NCBI GenBank assembly: GCA_905221605.1
Contig: CAJNDS010002089.1
Coordinates: 188,293-252,292 of the forward strand
Length of the DNA stretch: 64,000 nucleotides
Direction: 5' to 3'
DNA from: Symbiodinium natans
Lineage: Eukaryota; Sar; Dinophyceae; Suessiales; Symbiodiniaceae
Of the stretch, positions 1 through 10,698 are shown in pieces (position 1 is the stretch's first letter; each line of letters begins with the position of its first letter). Below the pieces are notes generated by a model. The model had not been told where the DNA came from. It did no database searches and saw only the letters and a program-made list of their open reading frames with translations. Position numbers and translations under genes: made by a program.

Positions 1-345
1 CGTGACCGCAACACCCAAGAGGGGGCTGTAGGTCACTTCTTCCACGGAGCGGTTCACCAGAACGTCGCGGCCTGAAAGTAGAGCTGCGACATGACCACTG
101 CAATATGCTGCCTGTCACTGCTGAGGAGATAAGGAGTGCCCTTTGCTGAGTTTTTCTGTGAAGATATCGCGCTTCTCTCACCACGCGGAAAAAAAAACAA
201 CGCGCGAAGTTCCTCGCAAGTGATGGGACGTGAGGATCGGCAATCCAAGGCGCCCTGGCCATCCAAGAAGCCCACCGCGGCGGAGATGATGTTGCAGAAG
301 ACTATGGTGGCCACGAAAGAGGCACCAACCGCAAAGCGCCTCGCG
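1..345 (-). CDS. Hypothetical membrane-protein exons running off the window start
   Basis: Two minus-strand pieces look coding. Positions 1-71 follow a tttcag acceptor (72-77) and read RDVLVNRSVEEVTYSPLLG, then leave the window. Upstream, about 230-345, the frame carries a hydrophobic run (VGASFVATIVFCNIIS...) that could be one membrane segment, followed by a polar stretch with several Cys. The donor joining the two was not identified. The family is not recognised. The gene would be truncated by the window edge. Confidence 0.35.
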
Positions 346-389
346 AAAGTTGAAGCTCTCAGCTCTTACAATCTGAATCTACCGACAGG

Positions 390-1201
390 CTAAACTGAAT
401 CTTGGAGCCTTTCCTCGGCCTCGTCAAATGATGGCACATGAGCCCTCCATCTTGCATGCACGGCCCGTACTTTCGCCGGAACAGTGAGAAAACGCACCAT
501 CGCAAGAGGCTGATCCGAATCAGACGCATGCTGATTACCATGACAGGCAATCTTGGTCTGTGACAGATCCATGTGGGCCGCGGCGAGAAAAACGTTACAG
601 CCCAGATAGAACGAGACAGACACGCTCAGAGGCTGGAAAAAATCGCCCCTCGCCCCGGACCTGACTCCAAAGCCACAGAACATGTGCCTGAAGCTGTCTT
701 TGGTGGATGGTATTGGCAAGTCCGACGTGCGAAACACCAGCAGCGCCGCTGGCAGCTCCTGCAATAGTCATCAACGTTAGGCGGTGTTGTGCTTTTGGGA
801 ATTTGGATGTGGCGGTGGCTTGTGCGGGCGAAAGAACATGCAGTGACCGTGTTCTTTCATTTGGTGCCTCCCTCAGGAACTCAACACACAAATACACCGA
901 TTCCCACTCCTAAATTACAGCTGGAAGTTTTCGCACGAGCTGGGTTAATTATTAACTGACTAGTTAACACACCAAAACCAGGCGAAAAGCGAAACCTCGA
1001 AACGTCCAAGGCCCCATCTACTCTTTGTGGTCTCAAGAAACCGGTGGCCCTGACAGTCCAGTCCTTGTCGGATGGACTCCATACCTTCACCGGGTCAAAC
1101 TGACCTTCCGTGCAGATTCGTGGGGACACTTGGCGCGATTCGAAGGTCATTAAGGAAAAAGACTGCGGAGGACTCGACTCCCACAACAGGCAGCCCTTCA
1201 A
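390..1201 (-). CDS. Hypothetical protein, two exon candidates
   Basis: The frame 390-764 (124 codons) has a balanced composition ending in an acidic/basic helix-like stretch (PSFDEAEERLQDSV). The frame 881-1201 contains SPSDKDWTVRATGFLRPQR. Both lie directly upstream, in transcription order, of the exons at 1-345 and may belong to the same gene. No splice junction was fixed and another frame is partly open over 595-897, so these could be chance frames. No family is recognised. Confidence 0.3.
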
Positions 1202-1549
1202 ATGCTAGAGTGCTAGAGATCCTATGGCCGGAGGCCGCAAGACAACAAAATAGCGCCTTTGGGCCAAAGGCTGAGTCCTGGAGCTGGAGGGGGGCGCTCG
1301 CGTTGCAGAAAAACCTTGGCTATCGGAGGATTGGTATGCTAGGTGGATACGAATCACATACCTGACGTGACTTGTGTGACTCACTTGCTAGATCCATTCA
1401 AACCTCAAGACAAGGTCGCCCCTGCTGCGATCAAGCTTCGGTAAAACTGCCTGAGCCGTACCTCGGGACGGAAGCCCTGCAAAGTCATTCTCCTCATGCG
1501 CTCTTGAAGTGTTCAACGTGTAACACGTGTCAACCGGCTAGAACTTTGT

Positions 1550-1660
1550 TCAGAACATGTCAGAACTTTTTACAATGTACTGCTTCTCATGTCGAACCCC
1601 CTCATGCACGCGTTTGTGCATCAGCAGGGGGCTTGCGAAGTGACAAGAACCTGGGTCGAA
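1550..1660 (-). CDS. 2OG-Fe(II) oxygenase-like C-terminal exon
   Basis: The frame ends at a TGA at 1550-1552 and reads PLLMHKRVHEG followed by QYIVKSSDMF at the C-terminus. Prolyl-4-hydroxylase-type 2OG-Fe(II) dioxygenases often end with the last metal His and a downstream Arg/Lys in a similar 'HEG...KYI..SD' arrangement, which is the only basis for the family suggestion. A likely acceptor lies just upstream. No HxD motif was found nearby, so the rest of the domain is missing or lies in exons I could not place. Confidence 0.33.
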   Translation of the reverse strand, partial: FDPGSCHFASPLLMHKRVHEGVRHEKQYIVKSSDMF

Positions 1661-2590
1661 TAAAACCTGCGATTCAGGACCGCCGCACATTACTACAACT
1701 CAGGCAGCAGGCATGTATTGGACATGCTTCCGCCAATAAGCTTGCAGGTCATTCTTTACCCACGTCAACATAAGAAGCAAAAAGTCCGGTCTACAGCCCC
1801 GGCGGTCTAAACTACTGCGAGGATGCACGCAGCCCAGCCGAGGTACCGCTCGTCCAGTCCCGCTTGCCGATCCTCCAGGAACTGTGTGAGCGTCCCCCGA
1901 CCACCAACATCACGCCTCGCTATGCGGTGACAACGTGGCCTTCTTCAGGGAACTTGGTCCTTCATATATCATCTGAACCAGAAAACCGAACTCCGCACGC
2001 TGTGACATCAACATCAGCCCAGAGAAGTTTAGGGCGTTTAGGGTTAAAGACCTAAGATACCTAAGCCTGCTAACCGTTTCTAGCACGCCCGTGCTTGTTG
2101 GGATGATGGAGACGGTTGCAGCCGGGCTGCGTGCTGCCGCTGGATGTAGATACTCCAGGCCCCAGGCCCCAAAACCCACACATTCCAACAGAAAAAGAAA
2201 CTCCTGGGGGGGGGGGGGGGGGGGGCGCAATTCGACAAGACCAGCTTTTGGTGTTTCCGTGATGGGGCTCGACAGAAACATGAACTCCCCACGAAATTCG
2301 AACGTCTTCGAACAAGTTTTGTTCTTGTCGCCTTCGGCACGGTGGCCCAGATGATCCCAGATGCCAAGCAGCCAAGGTGCGCAAGAAGCCCGCGCAGAAC
2401 AAGGCACCGCCCCAGGCTGAGATCTGGGCAGCAGGCCAAAACAAGTACGAAAGCCTCAAAGCCTCGGAGCTCCTGGTTGTCACTTCCGGTTGTTTTTACT
2501 TTGTGCTGTCTGAGGTGGAGCAATGTTAGGGTTGTGCGGTTTGGTTGCGCGGCTTGTTCATGTCAATTATCGCAGGCTGAGCTGGTGCTT
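1661..2590. other. No convincing gene; G20 tract
   Basis: Several frames are open on both strands (for example 1910-2523 minus), but their proteins are dominated by the translated G run and do not look protein-like. A 20-base G homopolymer occupies 2206-2225. Confidence 0.5.
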
Positions 2591-2594
2591 CAGG

Positions 2595-2627
2595 GCGCGC
2601 GCGCGCGCGCGCGCGCGCGCGCGCGCA

Positions 2628-2707
<80 letters not shown>

Positions 2708-2760
2708 AGAGTGAGTGCGTGCGTGGTGCGTGCGTTGGTGCGTGCGTTGCGTGCGTGAGT
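2595..2760. repeat. (GC)n followed by (GTGC)n microsatellites
   Basis: A pure GC dinucleotide tract (about 2595-2626) passes directly into a GTGC tetranucleotide array to about 2706, then decays to 2760. Confidence 0.95.
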
Positions 2761-2777
2761 GCCGTGCAGTGCGTGCG

Positions 2778-2805
2778 TTTAGGGTTTAGGGTTTAGGGTT
2801 TAGGG
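2778..2805 (+). repeat. Interstitial telomere-like (TTTAGGG)n
   Basis: About four tandem TTTAGGG units lie between two microsatellites. This is the plant/dinoflagellate telomere motif. It is internal here, so it is not a chromosome end in this assembly. Confidence 0.9.
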
Positions 2806-2812
2806 GTGCGTG

Positions 2813-3126
<314 letters not shown>

Positions 3127-3330
3127 CGTAAGGGTGGCGCAAAAATCACCAAGATGCCCTCGATTTACGATCCTTGCAGCTACAAGGTGCCGAATTAAAA
3201 TTTACCCTCATGAGTTTCCAATTCAGTCAGGTTTACAAAACCTTAGACTCTTCAGCTTCCGAGACATGCAAGTCAGGCCTGCATTTGTTATTGGCCAATT
3301 CTCGTGCCTAAAACCTTCAAGATCGGCCCG

Positions 3331-3687
3331 CTATTTCCAATTTATGGACGTCAAGGGGCCGAGCACTTTGATTAAACGCAGGGTTTGGGCTGTATTATGT
3401 ATGTGATCCCTCCCGGGCCGACCCCACCTGCCCAGCTTCGCAATCCCCCGTAAGCACTTGCTCATGTGAATTCGCAGTCCAAGCAGCTGGAGGTGACTGT
3501 GAAGCCACTGCCCGCCCTCGGAACTCGACTTATGTGGGTTCAGGGCTGTGAGAATTCGGATCTTAAAGGAAGCAGCTCCCAGATTGCAGGCTGGAGCAAG
3601 ATTCGGGGGCCTTGGTTGGGTTTGCAACGCTGCCCCCAGAACTCCGAACAACTCCTCTCCCGAACCTTGACCAAAAACTCTTTTCGT
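3331..3687 (-). CDS. Possible 3' exon of the 3.7-4.7 kb gene
   Basis: An excellent polypyrimidine acceptor (ccctccccctcgcag, ending 3688) precedes 3687. All three frames stay open for some distance afterwards (one to 3331), so the reading frame and stop could not be chosen. With the donor at 3722 the intron would be only 35 bases. Confidence 0.4.
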   Translation of the reverse strand, partial: TKRVFGQGSGEELFGVLGAALQTQPRPPNLAPACNLGAASFKIRILTALNPHKSSSEGGQWLHSHLQLLGLRIHMSKCLRGIAKLGRWGRPGRDHIHNTAQTLRLIKVLGPLTSINWK

Positions 3688-3722
3688 CTGCGAGGGGGAG
3701 GGGGGGAGGCACTGAATTGCAC

Positions 3723-4711
3723 GCAGCGCCACATCCGCAACGCTTCTCGAAGCTCGCCCACTTCCAGAACTTCTGCTGACTCCTGCTCCAAACCGAAACA
3801 GATCTCGCTTGTTTGGGTCTGGGCGGTGTCATGTCCTGGCATCTTTTTCCCATTACCATTCATCTGATAAGTCCGTCCCATTTCCCGCAAGTGGACGCGA
3901 TTTGGCATAGCCAGCAAATTGAAGGCCCACCTTGCCGCCATTCCCTAGACGACGTCTCCGAGACTCCGAGCCTTGTCAAAGAGCGCCTTCAGCAGCGGCA
4001 AGGTGCCAGGGCCCAGTGCGTCCCGAAACCGGGTAACATCAGCCAGCTGCTGGGAGTCCACGTCAACCCTCAGAAACTTCGTGCCGGGTCCCGGTTAGTG
4101 CGAAACCCAGAGACACTGAGCCAAAAACTCGAAGTCTTGGTTTGTGCCCCCCCCCCCTGGCCCTATCGTACCCTAATGGAGCCATCTGCAGCAAAGCGGT
4201 TCGGATGCTTGCCGAGGCACGCTGCCAGGTCGAAGATGCTAAGAACCTTGCGCACAAACCCAAAGCAACTCCAACCCTTCGGAATCCTGAAGCCCTGAAG
4301 CCCTGAAGCCCTGAAGTACTTAAAGAGCAAGAAGCAGGGAGTGCCATGCTCTGTGGCTCTGTCCCGATTGGGCCCCGGGGCCTCAATAAGAAACAGGCCC
4401 AAACCCGAAGCAAGCAGCTGGCATGGGCGAGGCTGTGCCCTAAATCCTGACAGACAACTCCCTAAGCCCTAGACCCCCCACATGCAGCATCTAGGATCCC
4501 AAATCCTGAGCCGAAAAAAGGAGCTGGCTTCCACCGCCCTCCTCCAGCAGCAACCTCACACTGAAACCGAAGCTGGGAGACCCCGGTCTCTTCAGTTCTC
4601 AGTCCTAAATCCGAGCCTTGCTGGAGCCCTCCTCGGCATCTGCCTCGGAGGTCAGACTTCCAAGCCTTTGGGAAGTCCTGCGGGCCTCGGTCGCAATTGC
4701 TTTCAAGCTTC
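3723..4711 (-). CDS. Five-exon hypothetical protein, in-phase gene model
   Basis: Exons 4617-4711, 4475-4560, 4172-4238, 3954-4076 and 3723-3782 (transcribed right to left) join with matching phase at every junction. The introns are 56 bases (GC donor, GCTCGG), 236 (GT), 95 (GTACGA) and 171 (GT), all ending in AG. The product starts with a charged helix-like segment (SLKAIATEARRTSQRLGS). It then has a Gly-rich stretch, IFDLAACLGKHPNRF, FLRVDVDSQQLADVTRF, and a helical end with SAEVLEVGELREALRMW. FLRVDVD recalls a thioredoxin beta-strand, but no CxxC is present, so I assign no family. Both ends are open. It may continue upstream into 4757-4985. Confidence 0.65.
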
Positions 4712-4756
4712 CTTAAGGCTTAGGGGTGGCGGAAAATTTCTGTTGTGATAGCGATT

Positions 4757-4985
4757 CGGGGTGGATTTCAGCGGGCTTGGGATTAAGGCACGCTGGGGCA
4801 TGCCAGCCCTGCACTCCTTGGGGTGGTGTGCCCATTGGTGCACCCCATTTCTGCCTGTCCTATGCCGGGTGGCACTGGCAGCCGGAACTGGTTCCTGAGG
4901 CTCCTGATCCTGCTCCGCCTGCGAAGTGCGTGGCGTCGCAATAGCGGATCCGAGTGCCCCCCGTGCGCAGGCTTTTAGAGGTCCG
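4757..4985 (-). CDS. Possible upstream exon, Glu/Pro/Ala-rich
   Basis: The frame reads through TSQAEQDQEPQEPVPAASAT and a basic HRTGRNGVHQW stretch. A phase-1 GC donor (AATC|GCTATC) would join it in frame to 4711, leaving an intron of about 40 bases. A second minus frame is also open here, so the choice is tentative. Confidence 0.35.
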
Positions 4986-5056
4986 CTTTTTGTGGGGGGT
5001 GGGGGTGGGGCTTCTAGCACACATGAGGCCTAGAGCTAAAGGCCCAGTGCACCACT

Positions 5057-5247
5057 TCAGTCATCCCATGATTTCTTGAAGAGTTGAAGATCGTCCGCTG
5101 CCTGCGAGGCTTCGCGTGCCGCATCGCGAGCCGCTTGCACAGCGCGCTGCCGCTTCGCCTCCTCCAGCTCAGCGTTGGCTGCCTGCTTCTGCTGGTTGCG
5201 TGAGGTCTTGACGGGTTCAAGGCACATAGCTTCATGTTCGGTCACTT
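5057..5247 (-). CDS. Charged coiled-coil C-terminal exon
   Basis: After a cag|G acceptor at about 5248 the frame runs to a TGA at 5057-5059 and ends DLQLFKKSWDD. The centre is Glu/Lys/Arg/Ala-rich with heptad-like spacing (ANAELEEAKRQRAVQAARDA), typical of a coiled coil. The start is set by the acceptor, because the frame is closed by a TGA a little further upstream. It may end the gene, or be spliced on toward 4985. No family is recognised. Confidence 0.62.
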
Positions 5248-5473
5248 CCTGATTTATTCCATCTTTTTCCGGTTTCGCCAGGCCAGTTCATTTCCGATCG
5301 CGGCCCCTTTTTCTCAGGAAACAGCAAAATGTTGTTGGGAACTCGCTAGGCTCAGGACTCAAAAATGCTTTGTGGGTAACACATCAGGGACCGGCCTTCA
5401 TGGCTTCATAGGCCGCTTGCCACTCCGATGCCTGGGAGGCGCCGATAGTCTACAGGATCCGAATCATAGTCGG

Positions 5474-5858
5474 TTACCCTTGCAGTAGACTCCAAGTTCC
5501 AGCATTCCAAGTTGCGGGGGCATCAACCGACGGCTCTGAGGGCAGCGACGGGGACTCGCCGCCCCTCAGTTCCTCGCTGCGCTCTCTTTCAAGCCTTGGG
5601 TGCACGCTCTGGCTGTCGCAATTCCTGTTCCGTTCTCTCTCAAAGACCCAGAAGTTCTTGCCATTTACCACGCAAGTCATGTGCAAAACCGTCTTTTCTC
5701 GCACAATCTGGTCTTGGCCACCCAAGCTGCTGGTAGGCTTTCTGCCAGAGCTCCCTGAGCTCGTCGCCGCTGGGCTCGGCGGCGCGGACGACTCGGCCAG
5801 GTGCCCGGCCTTCAACTCTTTTTAGACTTAGAAGACCCTCAATGCAAGGCCCGACCAC
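5474..5858 (-). CDS. Exon region with two overlapping open frames
   Basis: One frame (5640-5858) reads SGDELRELWQKAYQQLGW. The other (5474-5815) reads SSLGGQDQIVREKTVLHM and then a charged tail. Both look protein-like, and they cannot both be coding without a frameshift or intron. The position upstream of the coiled-coil exon on the same strand suggests the same gene. Confidence 0.38.
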
Positions 5859-6090
5859 ACGTAAGGAAATGTTTCAAACTCACGCTTTTTCTTGCAGCGC
5901 CTCCCAAAGCCCAGCACTTCCCGCGACTGAAGGGGCGCTGCAGAGGGCCGGCGGCGGATGCGGCGGCGGATGCGGCGGCGCAGACCCCAAGCAAAGGTAG
6001 TCCAGGCAGTGCGTGGAGCGGCCTGGGGGGTGGTAGCCTGCGAGCGTCCATTCAAGGCTCTATAGAGACCTGCTGGAGCTGCTCTACTCA

Positions 6091-6282
6091 TCAACTTGTT
6101 CCTTGGAAGAATTGCGCAAGCTTCCTACCAGCTTCCTGACAGTAGGGAAGGCTCAATTTTCTGGCTGCTATTCTGTTCTGAATGTCGTCCGGCCTGGTGG
6201 TTTGGGTGCTTGTCGCCTTCTCACGGGCTCGGAGTGTGCAGAGTGCGGAGAGGGGCTGAGTGATGGACGTCGGGGTGGCCAT
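6091..6282 (-). CDS. C-terminal exon candidate, hypothetical protein
   Basis: The frame ends at 6091 and reads RPDDIQNRIAARKLSLPY then EAGRKLAQFFQGTS before the stop. The plus strand is also open over 6103-6438, so strand is not certain. No family is recognised. Confidence 0.42.
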   Translation of the reverse strand: MATPTSITQPLSALCTLRAREKATSTQTTRPDDIQNRIAARKLSLPYCQEAGRKLAQFFQGTS

Positions 6283-6805
6283 GGCAGAGGCTGTGACCTT
6301 TTGGGGGCTGGGGGCAGCTGGGGAGAGTCTGAGATGTCGACGCTCTGCAAAGGTCTAGTGGCTCAGTGGCTCTTTTACATGATTTCTGGAACTCTGGCCG
6401 CAATGATCTTAAGAGGCTGCTGCTACAACAAGGCCTAGCAGGTCCACAGTGGATCAGGGAACAACTAGACACACTGGCAGCTTAGCCAAAAAGCTGCGCC
6501 AGCGAGCAAAATGCCCCCAACACCCCAGCCCGCCCAAGATGAGGGCCTCTACAGTGAAGACCTTACGGCTTCAAGGCATCAAAGGCTGAATTCACAGCTC
6601 AGCCATCATACATGGCCTTTGCATAGTATGGAGACAAGTAGCTTAAAGTTTCTGCCCTTATGCTTGCACACCATGCACACCACCAATGGTGTGGCAACTC
6701 TCAGGTTGAACAGCGCGGCGCTAACGGACAATGCTGCTCGACGGAGCTTCCTCAATCTGTTTTAACCTCAGCAAGCCCCAGATAGGTACCTTATGTCCCT
6801 AGGCA

Positions 6806-7470
6806 TCAGCTCAAGGTTAGCAAGGGGCAGGGCTTGAGTTTCACGTCGTCATGCTGCTTTTGGATGCTTCTCCGCCCCAAATTCCTCGCAAGCACTTTGC
6901 TTCTAGATTCTAGAATTCTACTCGTGAAACGGGACCGCGTCATCAGGTCATCCTTCGGCAGACTCCTCGTGGCATTGGTCCTCGCACTCACCCATAAGAG
7001 CCGAGTTACTGGAGAGGGCTCAGCTCTGGCAACACGACGCGCAATAGCGGAAGTGTGTTACAGAGGCATGATGTCAACGTGGGGAGGAAAGTGTCGGAGA
7101 GCGAGGTATATAAGCAGGACACGAGTCTGCAAGCAATCAAGTTGTTTCACAGATGCGTTCATGGAGAGCATGGCAAGCACATGCTTCTTCCTCAGTCTGG
7201 TTAGCGTCTATGCGCTAAAGCACGACTGCCGCTGACCCTGAGTGCCCTAAAGAGCGAGGGACTTCAAAGCACGCGCCAAGTGACAAAGCCATAGCCCAGG
7301 GTGAGCTCTTGTGGGGCATCCCAAGACCACCCCTTGCGAGGGTAGAGGAACATACCTGGCGAAAAGACAAGCTGGACAGCGGCCGAATGCAGAGCAATGA
7401 AAGATGATACCCCTTCGATAGCAACACTGAAAGACTCTATGAGTACAAAGTTAGCGTTGCAACATTCGCA
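6806..7470 (-). CDS. Two exon candidates, basic and hydrophobic
   Basis: Positions 7264 to about 7470 read SFSVAIEGVSSFIALHSAAV, a possible membrane segment, then GWSWDAPQELTLGYGF. Positions 6806-6991 read SRSKVLARNLGRRSIQKQ, a basic helix. No junction between them was fixed. The plus strand is open at 6834-7235 with a less protein-like product. Confidence 0.37.
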
Positions 7471-7724
7471 TGCGAACAAACACTTCCGATCACCCGCTCC
7501 CATGGTCCCTCCCGATGCACAAACTGCGTCTGTCCAAACTAGCAAGCGAAGGGACGAAGGGCGACGGAGAATTGAAACAGGCGGGGCCAGGTACACTCGA
7601 CAAGCCCGTAGCATACAAGGACGGTGAGCAGAATAGAATACTTGACGCACTCAAGCGGATGCAGCGAAAGGCTGTATTTGAAGGCCCTATAAAGGGTTTT
7701 CAGGTTGTGGACAGAGCCCGCTAA
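7470..7724 (+). CDS. Plus-strand ORF convergent with the 7.7-8.5 kb gene
   Basis: The 84-codon frame starts with ATG and ends with AYKDGEQNRILDALKRM and then GPIKGFQVVDRAR. Its stop lies 17 bases from the stop of the minus-strand gene that ends at 7741. Composition favours this strand over the antisense frame 7539-7832. Function unknown. Confidence 0.42.
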   Translation: MRTNTSDHPLPWSLPMHKLRLSKLASEGTKGDGELKQAGPGTLDKPVAYKDGEQNRILDALKRMQRKAVFEGPIKGFQVVDRAR

Positions 7725-7740
7725 GCTCCCGAAAGCCGTT

Positions 7741-8479
7741 TTAACATTTTTTCGCACGGAACACGTTCTGGCCAGATGAGTCGAAGTTGCTCTTGAATTC
7801 GACTCGAATGCCATCTTCCGCCAGCCGCGCACATGGGACCATGACCAAGTTGTTCATGTCCTAAGTCGTGGAGCCCATTCTACAAGAAAATCCAAGATAC
7901 CCCTGGGGACAGAAGTGAGCATGGTGAGCCTTACGGGATTGATTGTGCCCAACATACCACTGCGCCTTGCCAAGCGGCAACGTCCTTCACGTTGTACTCT
8001 GTCTGGTCTTTGCAGCACCCGTACAACCTGTGGAGGAACCCTTGCAGCTCACCCTGATCAGAACGACCACTTGGAGTGCTTACAAATTTTAATACGGCTT
8101 CAGACTAATTCAGAGACATGGCATAATCAGGTCTTGCCCTTTCAAACAAGAAACGCATCATTTGCCATGGCAGCAAGATTGGAGGGATCGTTCCTGGATC
8201 AGCAATGGGCGACAGCTTGCATACGGTTCATGGGTAGTTGGGTATTTCCAATGGGCATAGTGTCCATTTCCGAAACCAAGAAGACATGACTCAAAAAGGA
8301 CCTAGGTTCCAAGCCACGTAGGACTTGTATGGCTCCGACAGGGCATAGCCTGAGTTTTCGACGGGCGCGCGTGTGGTCTCTCTATTCCTGGACCACTCTT
8401 GAACGTTTTTGCTGTGATCCCACGACGCAACGACGCCCACACAAGCACCGGCTCTTGTCAGCACTTTATAGAGGTGCTG
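7741..8479 (-). CDS. Hypothetical protein, four in-phase terminal exons
   Basis: Exons 8318-8479, 8138-8215, 7958-8053 and 7741-7860 are all multiples of three (54, 26, 32 and 40 codons) and join at phase 0. The introns are 102 bases (GTGGCT), 84 (GC donor, GCAAGA) and 97 (GTATGT), ending gcaag, atcag and ttag. Each acceptor sits where the open frame begins. The product reads LSPIADPGTIPPILLPW, then FLHRLYGCCKDQTEYNVK, and finishes NFDSSGQNVFRAKKC with TAA at 7741-7743. Upstream exons probably include 8571-9000. No family is recognised. The gene converges on the plus-strand ORF at 7470-7724. Confidence 0.7.
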
Positions 8480-8570
8480 CTGCAACACTTGCAACCACCG
8501 GTTTACAGGCAGCTCCCCCAAGTTATTTGCCCCATTTCAAGCAGGAGACAGAACCTGTTGACATGAGACA

Positions 8571-9000
8571 TTAGCAGATACGTATGCTCAGCAATGTCCA
8601 GACAGCGATTCTTGTGCGTTCTTGGGGGCATTGCTCGTCTTCGTCCCAAGTGATGTGTTGTGCACACTTGCCCTCATCCAGCCATTCGCGCAGCGTCTCT
8701 TGCAATGGACGGAGGGTGCCCCACTGCTCTCCAGTGTATTCGTCGCGAAGCCAGCCTTTGAAGTGACGAAGTGACGAAAGTGGTTGGGTGTTGATGATAC
8801 CTACTGGGCCACGAGGGCGGTCCCAGCTATTGCAGCTATTGCTGCAAGGGCGCCGAACTTTCCACCAAAGACCATGCAAACCATGAACTCGGACTCGGGA
8901 GACTTCTCATCGCAGTGCCTTTCTGCTTCGTCATCATCCAAGAAGCCTAGGGTCCAAAATCCAAAACTTTCAACACCCATGATCGCTTGAGGGGAAAAAC
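8571..9000 (-). CDS. Upstream exons of the 7.7-8.5 kb gene (candidates)
   Basis: About 8805-9000 reads an acidic stretch (GFLDDDEAERHCDEKSPESE) then a hydrophobic one (GALAAIAAIAGTALVAQ) that ends at a TAG. About 8571-8768 reads FKGWLRDEYTGEQWGTLR and LREWLDEGKCAQHITWDE after an acceptor ttcaaag. The phases I tried between the two did not match, so either the TAG is a true stop and these are two genes, or the donor lies earlier. Confidence 0.5.
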
Positions 9001-9074
9001 ATCGAAGTCATTCTATTCTGGGCATCTCATGACCCGTGCTACACACAACAAAACCTGGTCAGCTGCATTCTTAC

Positions 9075-9290
9075 CCTTCGGGCGTACAGAAATTCTTGTC
9101 GTTTACCCTTGAGCTCCATCACGCGGTCGAAGTTGCAGAGCTCATTTTGAAACACGGCCACTCTTCTCCAAACCGATCTTCGGCAATTGTTTGCACATGC
9201 AAAAATGATGATATGCAGATGCCCGAGTTCTCCCTTCAAGCTGCCCCAAGAAGCTTCGTGCACTTTCACCATAGTCCCAAGCATTAGCAT
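9075..9290 (-). CDS. Exon with canonical GTAAGA donor
   Basis: The frame reads NELCNFDRVMELKGKRQEF and LYARR and meets the donor AAGG|GTAAGA at 9075/9074. The 5' edge is not fixed; ggggcag and ttttag are both possible acceptors near 9240-9285. The antisense frame is open too. Confidence 0.45.
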
Positions 9291-10322
9291 GCTAAAATGC
9301 CCAACCGCAGCTTGGCCGCCATCGGCCCCAACAGAGCGATCGCGTATCAGCTCGACCGGAACCGGGGGCCCGGGGGCTGTGGTAAACCTCGTGGTGCTTT
9401 CGGATCATTTTTGTTGTTGTTGCTTCCTTGTTTGCCTTTTTGGGCCTTCACCGCACAGCGAGCCCAACAATTAACAAGCCATGAGCCTTGCGCACCGGAC
9501 ATACCCTTCATTCGCAACCTCGTGGCCTCAACCTTTGGTGGACTAGGCGAGAACTTCAAACATGGAATCCTACATCGGGGAGGTTGTTTGGTACAAGCAC
9601 ACACACACACAAGGACGAGACATGGGAAGCTTTGAGTTGGGGCACAAGCCACGACCCCGCAGCCCTCCAATGCTGCTGGCTGCGACGACCGGCAGTTGAC
9701 CTCTTGGTGTTGACGCAAACAACAAAAACTGCAGAGCTCTGCTCTTCGACAACGAGTTACTTCGAGCCTCTGCTCGTCTAATGACCGTGCTCTCAGTCCT
9801 ACTGCAAGTCCTGGAGCTACACATGTTGCAGGGCAGCATTGGGAGCTAGAGGAGGCATCATTGCTATCCCCATTTAAGATCAAGAGCCCTCGCGCTTTTC
9901 TGCAAAATGCAATTCGAAGTACTGAACCCGGCGAAGGCAGTAAGCCTGCCTACCAGACCCTGCACACTCCAAGCTTCATGAATCAGCATGCCCGGTAGTG
10001 GCACAACTTCGCCCCAAATCTTCTGCCAATCTCCAGCCCTCCGAAAATTTCGACCCGGCCCCTCAGCCCTTTCACCTGTTTACCGACATGCCTGCGGCGC
10101 CAACGTCATCCGGGACGCCGAGCCAATCGAGCCCTGCGCCACATAACAAGCCCAGAACCACCCAAGTCCCTAAAACGCACTGCAGGCGTTCTCGAAGAAA
10201 TTGAATCCAGAATGTTCTGGAACCCTTTTTCTTGGGAGTGGGTTAAGCTTTGCCAAGGTGTGGGACTGTGCAGGGCCGGGGCTTGGAAAGGTGGCTCTCG
10301 ATTGGGATGCAGCTGCCTGAAT
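9291..10322. other. No decisive gene
   Basis: Frames are open on both strands (9347-9883 minus; 9297-9635 and 9998-10204 plus), including a short CA repeat at 9599-9612. None has a product or splice signals that I can defend. Confidence 0.4.
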
Positions 10323-10586
10323 TTAGCGGACCCGGGCATGAAACAGCTGGACGCGGCTAGAACGGAGTTGGAATGCCAGCTCTTCTGCTAGCCTGCTAGC
10401 CTGTAGGGTGGCAGTATCTGATGTGCACATGCGGGCCTTCATCGCAGCGGGCTGCAGTTCCCAGAAAAATGGAATGATCCTGAGCCTCCATTGCTCCAAG
10501 GCGAACTTAGGCAGCAGTGCTTGGAATTCCAAGGTTTTGATGAAGGCTTTGACGGAATCTGCTTTCAATCTGTCATAGAGACAGTC
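10323..10586 (-). CDS. C-terminal exon, helical hypothetical protein
   Basis: An acceptor ccttag|GAC at 10,587 opens a frame that runs 88 codons to TAA at 10,323. It reads RLKADSVKAFIKTLEFQ, FALEQWRLRIIPFFWELQ and SRLAEELAFQLRSSRVQ, a mostly helical product without low complexity. The exon start is chosen because AG|G matches the preferred dinoflagellate acceptor. No family is recognised. Confidence 0.62.
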   Translation of the reverse strand, partial: DCLYDRLKADSVKAFIKTLEFQALLPKFALEQWRLRIIPFFWELQPAAMKARMCTSDTATLQASRLAEELAFQLRSSRVQLFHARVR

Positions 10587-10698
10587 CTAAGGCATGGGTG
10601 TGGAAACACAAATGCACACATGGATTTGTCGGACTCCAAAAACGAACCCGTTGTGGCTGCGGTCGATGGCCGGGCATGGCATCGTTACCGGTGACGTG

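Noticed and set aside
3954-4076. Thioredoxin domain
   Set aside because: FLRVDVD resembles one strand, but no CxxC or cis-Pro motif is present in adjoining exons.
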